This document shows, in pieces, positions 27,192 through 35,941 of a stretch of DNA of 64,000 nt. Numbering within the stretch: position 1 is the first letter of the stretch; every line of letters begins with the position of its first letter. A program made the translations under genes and the position numbers. The notes beneath the pieces were generated by a model. The model was not told the origin of the DNA, searched no databases, and saw only the letters and a program-made list of their open reading frames with translations. Source of the DNA: JAGVPT01 sp049578505 (lineage in GTDB: Bacteria > Bacteroidota > Ignavibacteria > UBA10030 > UBA8401); contig JBAUMC010000049.1 of assembly GCA_049578505.1 (NCBI GenBank), positions 1-64,000 on the forward strand. The letters are read 5' to 3'.

Positions 27192-27919
27192 GCAGATACC
27201 TCCGTTGGTAGTTTGACAATGATCAATTCACCGTACGGGTCGACCTGGCGCACCCCAATCTGTTTTTGTTTTATGAGTTCCAATAAGGCTATGAACGTCA
27301 CGACAATGCGAATTTTTTCTGCCATCGATGCCACCAGCTGCAAAAACGTCGTCTCTGTTTCATGCTTAAAGAAATCCAAAATATACTTGACCTGATCCTC
27401 GAGCGTGACGTTGAGCTTGTTGATTTCGTGGACATGCTTGCGCGGCATTCTATCGACGACGTATTTGAATGCGGCTATCAAATCGAAGAGTGTCACGTCG
27501 CGCAAAAGATTCTCCTCTTCCGGATCTTCGGCAATTTTCGGGTCGTGGGAAAAATTCCGCCGGTAGGCGACTTTGCTTTGCTCCTCGCTCATCACCTGAA
27601 GCTGTTCAGCCATCTCTTTATAGCGCTTGTAGTCGAGCAATCGGCGGACGAGTTCGGCACGCGGGTCAAGTTCTTCCTCTCCTTCTCCGTCTACTCGAGG
27701 CAATAACAACTGCACTTTTATCTGCATCAGCTCGGCGGCGGTGACAATAAACTCGCCTGCAATGTCCAGGTCAAGCTCCTGAAGGTACTGCAGATATTCG
27801 AGGAAGTCCTTCGTTATCTTCGCAATCGGAATGTCGTAGATATCCAGCTCGTCCCGCCTGATGAAAAACAGGAGAAGGTCGAGAGGCCCTTCAAAATCTG
27901 TCAGCTTAATTTTGTACAT
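27188..27919 (-). CDS. scpA: Segregation and condensation protein A (kleisin)
   Basis: Kleisin bridge of SMC-ScpAB. The 243 residues begin with the typical KLTDFEGPLDLLLFFIRRDELDIYDIPIAKI and end in a winged helix (FLQLVASMAEKIRIVVTFIALLELIKQKQI). The acidic middle (VDGEGEEELDPRAELVRRLLDYKRY) fits the family. Starts 3 bp after the trpS stop codon and overlaps scpB by 4 bp, forming a trpS-scpA-scpB-rluB operon. No SMC gene is in the window. Confidence 0.95.
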   Translation of the reverse strand: MYKIKLTDFEGPLDLLLFFIRRDELDIYDIPIAKITKDFLEYLQYLQELDLDIAGEFIVTAAELMQIKVQLLLPRVDGEGEEELDPRAELVRRLLDYKRYKEMAEQLQVMSEEQSKVAYRRNFSHDPKIAEDPEEENLLRDVTLFDLIAAFKYVVDRMPRKHVHEINKLNVTLEDQVKYILDFFKHETETTFLQLVASMAEKIRIVVTFIALLELIKQKQIGVRQVDPYGELIIVKLPTEVSA

Positions 27920-27922
27920 CGA

Positions 27923-28906
27923 CTATCCTAACGACATAACTGAGTGGACTTCCGTCATCGTTTCGCGAGCTGCTTTCTTCCCACGAGCCTCACCGTCGGC
28001 CAAAATATTCTTTACCTCATCGAGATGCGATTCATAGTATATTCTCTTCTCACGAATCGGGGCGAGCGCACGCGCAATTTTGTCTGCGCAATTGTTCTTG
28101 CAATCGACGCAACCGAGCGCCCCCGATTCACAATCGCGGCGGATTTCTGGTACCTCCGTCGCATTAAACTTCTTGTGATAGGTAAATACAAGGCAAATGT
28201 CGGGATGACCGGGATCGCCTTTCCGAATTTTTTTCGGGTCAGTGACGGCGGTTTTTAATTTTTTCCTGATCTCGTCGGGCGAGTCCGATAATAACACCGT
28301 GTTCCCAGTTGATTTGCTCATTTTTTGGTTGCCGTCGAGGCCCGGAAGCCGTGCGAATTTTGTCAAGCGCGGTTCGGGCTCGGGAAATACTGTTCCATAT
28401 TGATTGTTAAATCGACGTGCAATTTCCCTCGTGATCTCGACATGGGGAACCTGGTCCTCACCGACAGGAACGACATTTCCTTTGTACAGCAAAATATCGG
28501 AAGACTGCAACACGGGATATCCTAAATGCCCGTATGACATTGTTTCGATGTTTAAATCACGAACCTGGTCTTTTAATGTCGGGTTGCGCTCCAATCGAGC
28601 CGTCGTCACCAACATAGAAAAGATCAAATGGAGCTCAGAGTGCTCTTTGATTTGCGACTGCCGGAATATGGGACTTTTTACGGGATCGATGCCGGCGGCC
28701 AGCCAATCAATTACCATGTCAATCGAATGTCGATAGAGATCGTGGGTATCGACGTTGGTTGTAAGGGCATGATAATCGGCAATGAGATGGAAATTGTCAA
28801 ATTCATTCTGGAGGGCAACCCAATTCTCCAGCGCCCCAACGAGATGTCCCAAATGAAGCTTCCCGGTGGGACGCATCCCGCTTAATATTCTTTTCTTAGC
28901 CTTCAA
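27923..28906 (-). CDS. trpS: Tryptophanyl-tRNA synthetase
   Basis: Charges tRNA-Trp. The 327 residues form a minimal class Ic enzyme: SGMRPTGKLHLGHLVGAL at the N-terminus with the HIGH motif as HLGH, GEDQVPHVEITREIARRFN, and KMSKS in DGNQKMSKSTGNT. The C-terminal region CVDCKNNCADKI carries four Cys that may bind metal or an iron-sulfur cluster, as in some TrpS. Lies 29 bp after the HNH gene and 3 bp before scpA. Confidence 0.96.
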   Translation of the reverse strand: MKAKKRILSGMRPTGKLHLGHLVGALENWVALQNEFDNFHLIADYHALTTNVDTHDLYRHSIDMVIDWLAAGIDPVKSPIFRQSQIKEHSELHLIFSMLVTTARLERNPTLKDQVRDLNIETMSYGHLGYPVLQSSDILLYKGNVVPVGEDQVPHVEITREIARRFNNQYGTVFPEPEPRLTKFARLPGLDGNQKMSKSTGNTVLLSDSPDEIRKKLKTAVTDPKKIRKGDPGHPDICLVFTYHKKFNATEVPEIRRDCESGALGCVDCKNNCADKIARALAPIREKRIYYESHLDEVKNILADGEARGKKAARETMTEVHSVMSLG

Positions 28907-28935
28907 TGACCTTTAGAAAACTCCTTCTGCGACGA

Positions 28936-29538
28936 TTAGTTCATGAAAAGATACGGTTTCCATCGGTCATCGATGTTACCCACAAAATGTCTAATAAAGG
29001 TAACATGATTCGGACGGCTTGGCCTTCGCATAAGAGGCATTCTGGCCTCTTCAGGAGTTCGGTCTCCCTTGGCGTTATTACATTGCACGCATGCACACAC
29101 CAAATTTTCCCAAGTATCCTCACCTCCCCGGGAACGCGGGAGCACGTGGTCAACAGTCAGCGGTAAATCTCCCCTTCCGCAAAATTGACAACGGTGGCCG
29201 TCACGTCGTAGAATGTTTTTACGTGAGAGAATAATTTTTTTATAAGGGACACGAATGTAGACAGAGAGGCGGACGACGCTTGGGAAAGGCATTGCCATTG
29301 AAACAGAGCGGAGTAATTTTCCCGCATGAGCCTCAATTAATTCGGCCTTCCCGAGGAAGAGCAAGATAATAGCTTTCTTAACATTGCAAACACTCATCGG
29401 TTCATAGTTTTGGTTAAGCACTAAAACTTTGCTGTTCAGCCGACCATGAATGCTTTTCGAAGTAAGTTTTGAACTGAAGACGGCCTCCTCATTATCCAAA
29501 ATAATTGAGAATTCCTGAGAATTGTATAAAAAACGCAA
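28936..29538 (-). CDS. HNH endonuclease family protein
   Basis: Protein of up to 200 residues. The HNH/zinc region has Cys117-Cys120 (CQFC), the Asp-His pair in LTVDHVLPRSRGG, Asn145 and Cys150/Cys153 (CVQCNNAKG). The part from NSKVLVLNQNYEPMSVCNVKKAI is the conserved N-terminus of a widespread stand-alone HNH family in bacteria; the ~34 residues before it are extra. The frame opens only at TTG 29538, directly after an in-frame stop, so the true start may be TTG 29538 or a non-ATG codon further in. It has its own consensus promoter (29602-29630). No phage or intron context, so a housekeeping nuclease role is likely but undefined. Confidence 0.82.
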   Translation of the reverse strand: MRFLYNSQEFSIILDNEEAVFSSKLTSKSIHGRLNSKVLVLNQNYEPMSVCNVKKAIILLFLGKAELIEAHAGKLLRSVSMAMPFPSVVRLSVYIRVPYKKIILSRKNILRRDGHRCQFCGRGDLPLTVDHVLPRSRGGEDTWENLVCACVQCNNAKGDRTPEEARMPLMRRPSRPNHVTFIRHFVGNIDDRWKPYLFMN

Positions 29539-29601
29539 TCAACTCGGTACTTGGTATTCAACCTTCTAGCGTTACTTCAAGGCTGACCTCCATATAGCTA
29601 A

Positions 29602-29630
29602 AATATAGCATTCTCGGTGGGGATTGTCAA
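29602..29630 (-). promoter_or_regulatory. Consensus sigma70 promoter of HNH-trpS-scpAB operon
   Basis: Minus strand: -35 TTGACA (29625-29630), 17 bp, -10 TATATT (29602-29607). Predicted start near 29595, about 57 bases before TTG 29538. It probably drives the HNH, trpS, scpA, scpB and rluB genes. Confidence 0.7.
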
Positions 29631-29670
29631 GAAATGGGAACAGCGAAACAGCCGGGCTGGAAGGGAAAAT

Positions 29671-30855
29671 CTAACGTTTTTTGCTCTTTTTGTAACGCTT
29701 TTGGACCTCGGAGACAGAATCCCCTCCAAATTTTTCCAAAAAAGCGTTTGCCAGCACCGGGGCGACTACCGCTTCTGCAATAACAGAACAGGCGGGAACC
29801 GCACAAACATCTGAGCGCTCATATCGGGAGGGAACAACTTTCATTGTTCTAAGGTCGACTGAACGCAAAGGCTTGGCAAGGGTTGATATCGGCTTCATAG
29901 CGCCATGAAGGATAATCATTTCGCCGGTTGTTACACCCCCTTCAAGGCCGCCTGCCCGGTTTGTGGGACGAATGAGATTTTTATTCTTGTCCAAGAGTAT
30001 TTCGTCGTGGACTTCAGACCCAAACAATCTCGAATTTGTAAAAGCATTTCCAATCGCGACGCCCTTAACCGCATGAATCGAGACTATGGCCTGCGCCAAT
30101 TGACCGTCGAGCTTCCTGTCGTATTCAACATAACTTCCCAATCCAGTTGGTAAACCGGTAACAATGACCTCAAAAATCCCGCCGAGGGTATCCCCCTTTT
30201 TCTTTGCGGATTTGATCGCGCCAATCGCTTTTTCCGCAACGCGCTGATCCAAAATTCTCACTTCCGACTTATCCGCCTCTTCAGCAACTTTGTATCCTCC
30301 AGCTGTTGAATTGACGAGCTTCTTGATAAGCTTGTCGACAGTCAATCGGTCTCTCACCTCCGCAGAGCCGATGGCGAGTACATGACTTCCAATGGAAATG
30401 TCGAATGTTTCCAAAAATTTTCTAACGATGGTACACAATGCAACTCTTGTTGCCGTTTCTCGTGCACTTGCGCGCTCGATCACATTTCGAAGGTCGTCGA
30501 ATCCATATTTAAACGTACCGGCTAAATCCGCGTGACCCGGTCGAGGAATAGAAATTTTTTCGACCCCGCTTCCGCTCCCCTCGACCGACATTTTGTCGGT
30601 CCAGTTCGCCCAATCTTTGTTCCGAACAACGAGGGCAATGGGCGAGCCTAATGTTTTTCCAAATCTAACGCCGGAGAGTATTTCAACTTTATCCGACTCA
30701 ATCCGCATTCGTCCACCCCGGCCGTATCCTTGTTGACGTCGCCATAGTTGACGGTTGATGTATTCAGACGAAATTTCAATACCGGCCGGAAGACCTTCGA
30801 CAATGCCGACTAGGCCTTGACCATGAGATTCCCCCGATGTTAGATATCGTATCAC
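29671..30855 (-). CDS. aroC: Chorismate synthase
   Basis: Last step of the shikimate pathway: 5-enolpyruvylshikimate-3-phosphate to chorismate, using reduced FMN. The 394 residues show the three signatures: GESHGQGLVGIVEGLPAG at the N-terminus, the central RPGHADLAGTFKYGFDD and ERASARETATR, and near the C-terminus RSVDLRTMKVVPSRYERSDV. Start codon is GTG 30855 with an upstream GGAAA site; an ATG further in would remove the first signature. Its leader carries a terminator and a possible RNA switch (30942-31030). Confidence 0.96.
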   Translation of the reverse strand: MIRYLTSGESHGQGLVGIVEGLPAGIEISSEYINRQLWRRQQGYGRGGRMRIESDKVEILSGVRFGKTLGSPIALVVRNKDWANWTDKMSVEGSGSGVEKISIPRPGHADLAGTFKYGFDDLRNVIERASARETATRVALCTIVRKFLETFDISIGSHVLAIGSAEVRDRLTVDKLIKKLVNSTAGGYKVAEEADKSEVRILDQRVAEKAIGAIKSAKKKGDTLGGIFEVIVTGLPTGLGSYVEYDRKLDGQLAQAIVSIHAVKGVAIGNAFTNSRLFGSEVHDEILLDKNKNLIRPTNRAGGLEGGVTTGEMIILHGAMKPISTLAKPLRSVDLRTMKVVPSRYERSDVCAVPACSVIAEAVVAPVLANAFLEKFGGDSVSEVQKRYKKSKKR

Positions 30856-30941
30856 TCCAGTTTCCTTTCAATCACCTGAAAACTATGATAGATTTAATTC
30901 GTAGAGGGGAAAGCGTTTCACTGTTAGATGCGGTTAATATA

Positions 30942-30976
30942 CAAAAAAAGTCTCTGCAATGCATTACAGAGACTTT
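30942..30976 (-). terminator. Intrinsic terminator between htrA and aroC
   Basis: Stem AAAGTCTCTG/CAGAGACTTT (30947-30956 with 30967-30976), 10-base loop, followed on the minus strand by seven Ts. It terminates the htrA transcript or controls entry into aroC. Confidence 0.8.
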
Positions 30977-30977
30977 A

Positions 30978-31028
30978 AAGGTAAATGTCGGACACCCTGC
31001 CGTTTACCTTCCCGGTAAAGCGTCCGAC
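30978..31028 (-). ncRNA. Structured RNA with competing pairings
   Basis: Outer stem GTCGGAC/GTCCGAC (31022-31028 with 30987-30993) encloses an inner stem TTTACC/GGTAAA (31014-31019 with 31003-31008, 5-base loop). The downstream TTTACCTT (30978-30985) can instead pair over 8 bp with AAGGTAAA (31003-31010), which would break the inner and outer stems. The terminator follows immediately. No known riboswitch class was recognised. Confidence 0.4.
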
Positions 31029-31062
31029 GTCTAATATTTTTCGGCAGGATAATAACGTCCCA

Positions 31063-32580
31063 TCAATCTTTCGGGATCTGAACGGCAATGAATCGCGAAG
31101 CGCCGTTCGAACTTTTCACACGAAGCATCAACGCGTCCCCCGGTTTTTTGGACTTGACCAATTTTTCAAATTCGGGGACGGAGGAAATTTCCTTTCTATC
31201 CGCTTCGACGATAATGTCGCCCTCTTGAATTTGCCGGTCATCAGCCTCGCTGTACCGCTTAACATTTGAGACGATGATATCACTTTCAACTTTTCTTTCT
31301 TTCTTAATTTTTGGGTCGACTTTCGTGACGGAGAATCCAAGAGCGTCGAACTGAACAGGTTTTGAAACCTTCTCCGGTGTGGCTTCTTCGTTTTCATTCT
31401 CTTCGTTGTTGGCCGCCACGCTCGATTTGTCCGGGCGCGGTTTCAAGACAACGCTTTTTTCCATCGCGCTTTTGTCGCGCCAGATTTGCAGCGCTACTTT
31501 TTCACCCGGATGCCTTCCGGCAATAATCGACTGAAGCTCGTTGGGGGCTTTCACAACCTTTCCGTCTACGGAGAGAATAATATCTCCCTCCTTGATTCCT
31601 GCATCTTTGGCCGCTCCCCCTTCAACAAGATCCTGCACCAGCACACCTTCAATCTTTTCGAGGCCCGCTGCCTTTGCGACCGTTGCGTCAACCGCAGAAA
31701 TAGACACGCCGATATAACCTCGTTCGACCTTCCCATGAAGGATCAAATCTTCCGTCACAGTTTTTGCAAGGTTGATCGGGATTGCGAATCCGTATCCCTG
31801 GTAGCGTGCGTTTGTGGTCGCGATGGCAGTATTGATCCCAATAACTTCCCCGTAGATATTGACAAGAGCGCCTCCGCTGTTTCCCGGATTGATCGCCGCA
31901 TCGGTCTGAATAAAATTTTCCACGCCGTAATTGTCGCCGATAATTTGAATATTGCGGCCAAGGTAACTGATGATACCGGCAGTGACGGTTGACGTCAGCG
32001 CAAGCGGATTGCCTATTGCAATTGCCCATTGCCCAACCTGCAATTCGTCGGAATTGCCAAGCATGGCGACCGGAAGATCGTTGGCATCAATTTTCACGAC
32101 GCCGATATCGGTCAATGGATCGGTCCCGACAAGCTTTGCTTTGAACCGTCGCGTATCACTAAGTACTACTTCAATTCCGTTTTCATCTGCATCTTGAACC
32201 ACATGATTGTTCGTCAAGATATAACCATCGCTCGTAACGATCACGCCTGAGCCGGCACCTTGCGTTTGTTCCTCTTCCGGCATTCTAAACTTGAAGTCGG
32301 GAAAGAAATGGAAGAACTCGTTGTCTTGTGGTTTCTTCGCTTTCGTAGTAACAACGATCGACACGACCGAAGGCGTAGCTTCTTTTGCCACACCGACGAA
32401 TGCTTCGTTCAATGCCTTCAGCTCGGAATTCGGCTTAACCGGATTCCGGTCGGCTCCGAGCTTCACCGATTTGTTTTGTGCCAGTCCGAGGTCGACACCA
32501 TCAAAATTCGAGACGAGCACGGCGCCGAAAATGATGCCGATGACAATAAGAAACAACGATGCAAGAACAGACTTTTTCAT
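31063..32580 (-). CDS. htrA: Periplasmic serine protease HtrA/DegQ (Do-like)
   Basis: Envelope protease-chaperone with a signal anchor (MKKSVLASLFLIVIGIIFGAVL), trypsin-like domain and two PDZ domains (about 270-360 and 410-500), 505 residues. The catalytic triad is His126 (TNNHVVQ), Asp158 (LTDIGVVK) and Ser235 (GNSGGAL). I chose ATG 32580 because a GGAGGT ribosome site lies 9 bases before it; a start at 32604 would include that site. A charged linker (NNEENENEEATPEK) separates the PDZ domains. Lies 42 bp downstream of recO, and a terminator follows. Confidence 0.95.
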   Translation of the reverse strand: MKKSVLASLFLIVIGIIFGAVLVSNFDGVDLGLAQNKSVKLGADRNPVKPNSELKALNEAFVGVAKEATPSVVSIVVTTKAKKPQDNEFFHFFPDFKFRMPEEEQTQGAGSGVIVTSDGYILTNNHVVQDADENGIEVVLSDTRRFKAKLVGTDPLTDIGVVKIDANDLPVAMLGNSDELQVGQWAIAIGNPLALTSTVTAGIISYLGRNIQIIGDNYGVENFIQTDAAINPGNSGGALVNIYGEVIGINTAIATTNARYQGYGFAIPINLAKTVTEDLILHGKVERGYIGVSISAVDATVAKAAGLEKIEGVLVQDLVEGGAAKDAGIKEGDIILSVDGKVVKAPNELQSIIAGRHPGEKVALQIWRDKSAMEKSVVLKPRPDKSSVAANNEENENEEATPEKVSKPVQFDALGFSVTKVDPKIKKERKVESDIIVSNVKRYSEADDRQIQEGDIIVEADRKEISSVPEFEKLVKSKKPGDALMLRVKSSNGASRFIAVQIPKD

Positions 32581-32622
32581 ATTTCGACAACCTCCTGCAA
32601 ACAATATTGAGTAATTAGATAT

Positions 32623-33390
32623 TTACACATTTGTAAACAACGAAAGCGATTTCAACGTTCGCACGCCGGCGATGTGATATTTCAAGTATGTATAGAGCAC
32701 GGCGAGGATTTCATCCCGCAATGCCGGAGCAAGCTTTACCTCGTCGATCGAGGCTATCGGTAGAGACTGCAATCGGAATAACGATCGAACCATTTCTCTC
32801 GGCATTTTGATACCTCCGGCGTTCGACGAGGAGTGGCAATCAGAGCACATCACCGATCCGTCGGCCAAATGAAGGAACACCGGCTCGACATACCTGTCAT
32901 CGAGAATATCTCTCCCGCATCTGGAGCAATTGTGAAGGTTTAATCCGTATCCAAAGATTTCGAGCAGACGCAACTGAAAAGCAAAAAAGATATTCATCAC
33001 ATTTTTGGAAGCAAGGTCGACAGCCTCCAATGACTCGACCAAGAGGGCGAACATTGGCAAGTTTTCCTCTTCATCATGCATCACCATATTAACCAGCTCC
33101 ACCAATGCCAAGCCGGTAGCTAGCTTGTCGCCGTTTCCGCCGAATTTGAGATATGGTTTGGCAATTTCGCATTTGGAAAGTAAGTGCAAGTCGCGCTCTT
33201 CTTTTTTATATAAAATAGCCGAAGAGTACGTCATTGGTTCAAGCGAGGCGCCGAATCTGCTCTTTGCACTTCGAGCTCCTTTTGCGATAACCGTAATTTT
33301 ACCAAATTTTTGTGAATACAGCGTCACGATCTTGCTGGTTTCGCCGTATTTCATCGATCGAAGAACGATAGCATCGGTTGAGACTATCAT
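32623..33390 (-). CDS. recO: DNA repair protein RecO
   Basis: Recombination mediator that helps load RecA on SSB-coated DNA. The 255 residues have an N-terminal OB fold (TDAIVLRSMKYGETSKIVTLYSQKFGKITVIAKGAR), a helical domain, and a zinc ribbon with four Cys (CSRCGRDI ... CSDC). The ATG shares one base with the mtnA stop codon, so translation is coupled. Confidence 0.93.
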   Translation of the reverse strand: MIVSTDAIVLRSMKYGETSKIVTLYSQKFGKITVIAKGARSAKSRFGASLEPMTYSSAILYKKEERDLHLLSKCEIAKPYLKFGGNGDKLATGLALVELVNMVMHDEEENLPMFALLVESLEAVDLASKNVMNIFFAFQLRLLEIFGYGLNLHNCSRCGRDILDDRYVEPVFLHLADGSVMCSDCHSSSNAGGIKMPREMVRSLFRLQSLPIASIDEVKLAPALRDEILAVLYTYLKYHIAGVRTLKSLSLFTNV

Positions 33391-34442
33391 CAGGCGCGCT
33401 CGCTTGCTTTTTGAACGACCGAGCGAATCGATTCATTATACGGAGGACGCAAAATTCCCCGCTCTGTGATAATCGCTGTAATATACGAGTGCGGGGTCAC
33501 GTCGAACGCCGGGCAATACACCGTAACACCTTCGGGAACTGTTCTCTTTCCGAACCCTTCAGAAATTTCTTTCGGGTCGCGCTCTTCAATTGGAATCTGT
33601 GCGCCGTCTGCAATTGACCTGTCGAACGTTGAAGTCGGGGCTGCAACGTAAAACGGAACGCCGTGCTCTTTAGCAATAATGGCCACGTTGTATGTGCCGA
33701 CTTTATTTGCGGTATCGCCGTTTGCAGCAATCCTGTCGGCGCCGACGAGGACGAGGTCAATCTTATTCATTGCCATCACGACCGCCGCTGCATTATCGGC
33801 TATAACCGTTACGTGAATTCCGCGTTTCTGCAACTCCCACGCTGTTAATCGCGCACCCTGAAGAAGCGGACGCGTCTCATCTGCATAGACGAAGATCCTT
33901 TTTCCTTGCTCAAATGCCTTCGTGATAATTGACTGAGCAGTCCCCTCGCCGCCGGTTGCCAAAGCACCGGTATTGCAGTGCGTGAGAATTCTCGCCGGGT
34001 TCGGTACTAATTCCGCACCGTGCCTACCGATGTCTGAGCACATTTGCGCATCTTCGGCATGGATCCGCAAAGCCTCTTCTAGCAGCGCTTTCTTAATCCG
34101 ATCAACGCTCTGATGAATATTTAGACGGCAAACGGAACCCATTCGTTCCAGGGCCCAGAACAAATTCTTCGCCGTAGGGCGAGTTTGTGCAATTACTGAT
34201 ACAACTTGCTGGAGAGTCTTATAGAATTCTTGAGAAGTGCCCGGTTGAAAATGCTGTGTGCCGAGAACGACGCCGTATGCCGCCGCAATCCCCAATGCGG
34301 GAGCTCCTCGAATCTTCAACGTTCGAATCGCGTCGGCGAACACTACAAGGTCATCTGTCTCAACAAAGATTTCGTCGGTAGGAAGTTTTGTTTGATCAAT
34401 GAATCGAACTTTGCCTCCGATCCATTCAATGCTTTTCATCAA
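33390..34442 (-). CDS. mtnA: Methylthioribose-1-phosphate isomerase-like protein
   Basis: Member of the eIF2B-alpha-like isomerase family, 350 residues. MtnA converts 5-methylthioribose-1-phosphate to the ribulose form in methionine salvage. Key residues are present: RGAPALGIAAAYG substrate loop, catalytic Cys156 in THCNTGALATGG, and Asp236 in GADRIAANGD. The closest alternative is ribose-1,5-bisphosphate isomerase; the RGAPAIG-type loop and Cys/Asp pair fit MtnA better. No other salvage gene (mtnP, mtnK, mtnB) lies in the window; instead a PfkB kinase gene is 13 bp upstream. Either of two adjacent ATGs could start it. Confidence 0.88.
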   Translation of the reverse strand: MMKSIEWIGGKVRFIDQTKLPTDEIFVETDDLVVFADAIRTLKIRGAPALGIAAAYGVVLGTQHFQPGTSQEFYKTLQQVVSVIAQTRPTAKNLFWALERMGSVCRLNIHQSVDRIKKALLEEALRIHAEDAQMCSDIGRHGAELVPNPARILTHCNTGALATGGEGTAQSIITKAFEQGKRIFVYADETRPLLQGARLTAWELQKRGIHVTVIADNAAAVVMAMNKIDLVLVGADRIAANGDTANKVGTYNVAIIAKEHGVPFYVAAPTSTFDRSIADGAQIPIEERDPKEISEGFGKRTVPEGVTVYCPAFDVTPHSYITAIITERGILRPPYNESIRSVVQKASERA

Positions 34443-34455
34443 ACTTTATCGGTGA

Positions 34456-35361
34456 TCAAAATTTCGACAAGTCCCGGAATGACCGGAATCGATCCTGAAT
34501 TTTCAAATGAGTTAGTTCGTTCAAACCGTCAACACCGAACTTCTCGACGCAGAATGAAGCCATTGCACTACCGTAAATGACCGCTTTCTTCAAATTTTCA
34601 TCTGAGATGTCGTCGCTCTTCGCCAGCCAGCCGATAAAGCCCCCCGCAAATGAATCCCCGGCGCCGGTCGGGTCATTAATGTTTTCCATAGGATACGCAG
34701 GTGCGGAGAAGATCGTGTTTTCGGTGAGAAGGAGAGCACCGTGCTCCCCTTTCTTGATGATAAGAATTTTCGGCCCCATGCCGATCACTTTTTTCCCCGC
34801 ACGGACAAGATTTGGTTCGTGCGTCAGAAGCCGGGCTTCAGAATCGTTGATAATGAGAACATCAAAGTGTTTCATCGTCTTCATCAACTCATCATGTTTT
34901 CCTTCAATCCAAAAATTCATTGTGTCGCCAACCACGAGTTTTGGTTTTTCGATCTGGTCCAGGACTTTCCGTTGAAGGACCGGGTCGATGTTTCCGAGAC
35001 ATACGTATTTGCTTTTTTTGTATGCTTCCGGAATTTTCGGGTCGAACTTTTCAAATACATTAAGCTTCGTCAACAGGGTATCGCGCATGTTCAAGTCATA
35101 GTGATACTTTCCCGACCAACGGAAGGTTTTGCCGTTTTCGATTCGCTGCAATCCCTCAAGGTCGATGTCTCGCTCTTTAAGAAGCGAGATTGCATCGTTA
35201 GGAAAATCCCCGCCGACAACGCCGACTAACCGAACCTGTGAGGCAAAATAACTTGCTGCTGTGGAGATATAGACGGCTGAACCGCCGAGCGTTTCCTGTG
35301 CCTTCCCAAAAGGTGTCTCGATGGTATCGAGCGCAAGTGAACCGACCACTAATAAACTCAC
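34456..35361 (-). CDS. PfkB-family sugar/nucleoside kinase
   Basis: Ribokinase-family kinase of 301 residues. N-terminal SLALDTIETPFG and GGSAVYISTAASYF match PfkB signature 1; the C-terminal catalytic signature NDPTGAGDSFAGGFIGWL holds the catalytic Asp and the anion hole. Substrate cannot be read from sequence. The gene has a good AAAGGAG ribosome site, begins a probable operon and precedes mtnA by 13 bp, suggesting that the kinase makes or uses a sugar-1-phosphate related to MtnA's substrate. The intervening leader (35362-35464) has no convincing promoter. Confidence 0.87.
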   Translation of the reverse strand: MSLLVVGSLALDTIETPFGKAQETLGGSAVYISTAASYFASQVRLVGVVGGDFPNDAISLLKERDIDLEGLQRIENGKTFRWSGKYHYDLNMRDTLLTKLNVFEKFDPKIPEAYKKSKYVCLGNIDPVLQRKVLDQIEKPKLVVGDTMNFWIEGKHDELMKTMKHFDVLIINDSEARLLTHEPNLVRAGKKVIGMGPKILIIKKGEHGALLLTENTIFSAPAYPMENINDPTGAGDSFAGGFIGWLAKSDDISDENLKKAVIYGSAMASFCVEKFGVDGLNELTHLKIQDRFRSFRDLSKF

Positions 35362-35464
35362 GTGTTTCTCCTTTAGAGGTGCTTAAAATTTGTAGAAAAA
35401 AATCGAATCCATCAACATGTTCCCCCCTAGCCGTAAACAGGCTGTTTTAAGTCAAGCGCACTTT

Positions 35465-35941
35465 TCAATCGTGTTCCTGCATAATTTCGGTCAAAAACGA
35501 CGCCAGCTTTCCTTGAACAATATACTCATGAATTATATTTAATGCTTGTATTTGTCCCGGCCACACTAGGAGTTGCTTCGCGCGCTCCATGGTGCACCAT
35601 TCGAATTCATAGTGCTCCTTTGAGAGCGTTGGCAAGGAACCGGCAGCCACTTGAGCCGCAAATACCGCGGAGATGTGAACAACATCCCTTCTTGGATTCA
35701 AAAATGTATTCATGTGAGGAACGAGCCAATACCGCTCCGGAACGAGTCCGGTTTCTTCATTCAACTCCCTCAGTGATGCTTTAATCGCTGTCTCATTTCC
35801 TTCGATTGAGCCGCTCACCATTTGCCACGTGTCGGGATAAATCCTGTCTGTCTTGGAGCGGCGAAGAAGAAGAAACATCGGTCCGTTATTCGAGGAGCAA
35901 AAAATGCATACCTCAACAATATTAGCTTCGACCGTAGCCAT
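35465..35941 (-). CDS. NUDIX hydrolase
   Basis: Protein of 158 residues with a Nudix box over about residues 44-66: GSIEGNETAIKASLRELNEE followed by TG, with the metal-binding RELNEE core intact. The rest (NNGPMFLLLRRSKTDRIYPDTWQMVSG) fits a dihydroneopterin-triphosphate- or ADP-ribose-type hydrolase; substrate unknown. ATG shares one base with the stop of the pseudouridine synthase gene upstream. Confidence 0.88.
   Translation of the reverse strand: MATVEANIVEVCIFCSSNNGPMFLLLRRSKTDRIYPDTWQMVSGSIEGNETAIKASLRELNEETGLVPERYWLVPHMNTFLNPRRDVVHISAVFAAQVAAGSLPTLSKEHYEFEWCTMERAKQLLVWPGQIQALNIIHEYIVQGKLASFLTEIMQEHD

Noticed and set aside
28936..29538. HNH protein as a homing endonuclease or restriction enzyme
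   Set aside because: No intron, intein, methylase or phage context; it matches a widespread stand-alone family and has its own promoter.
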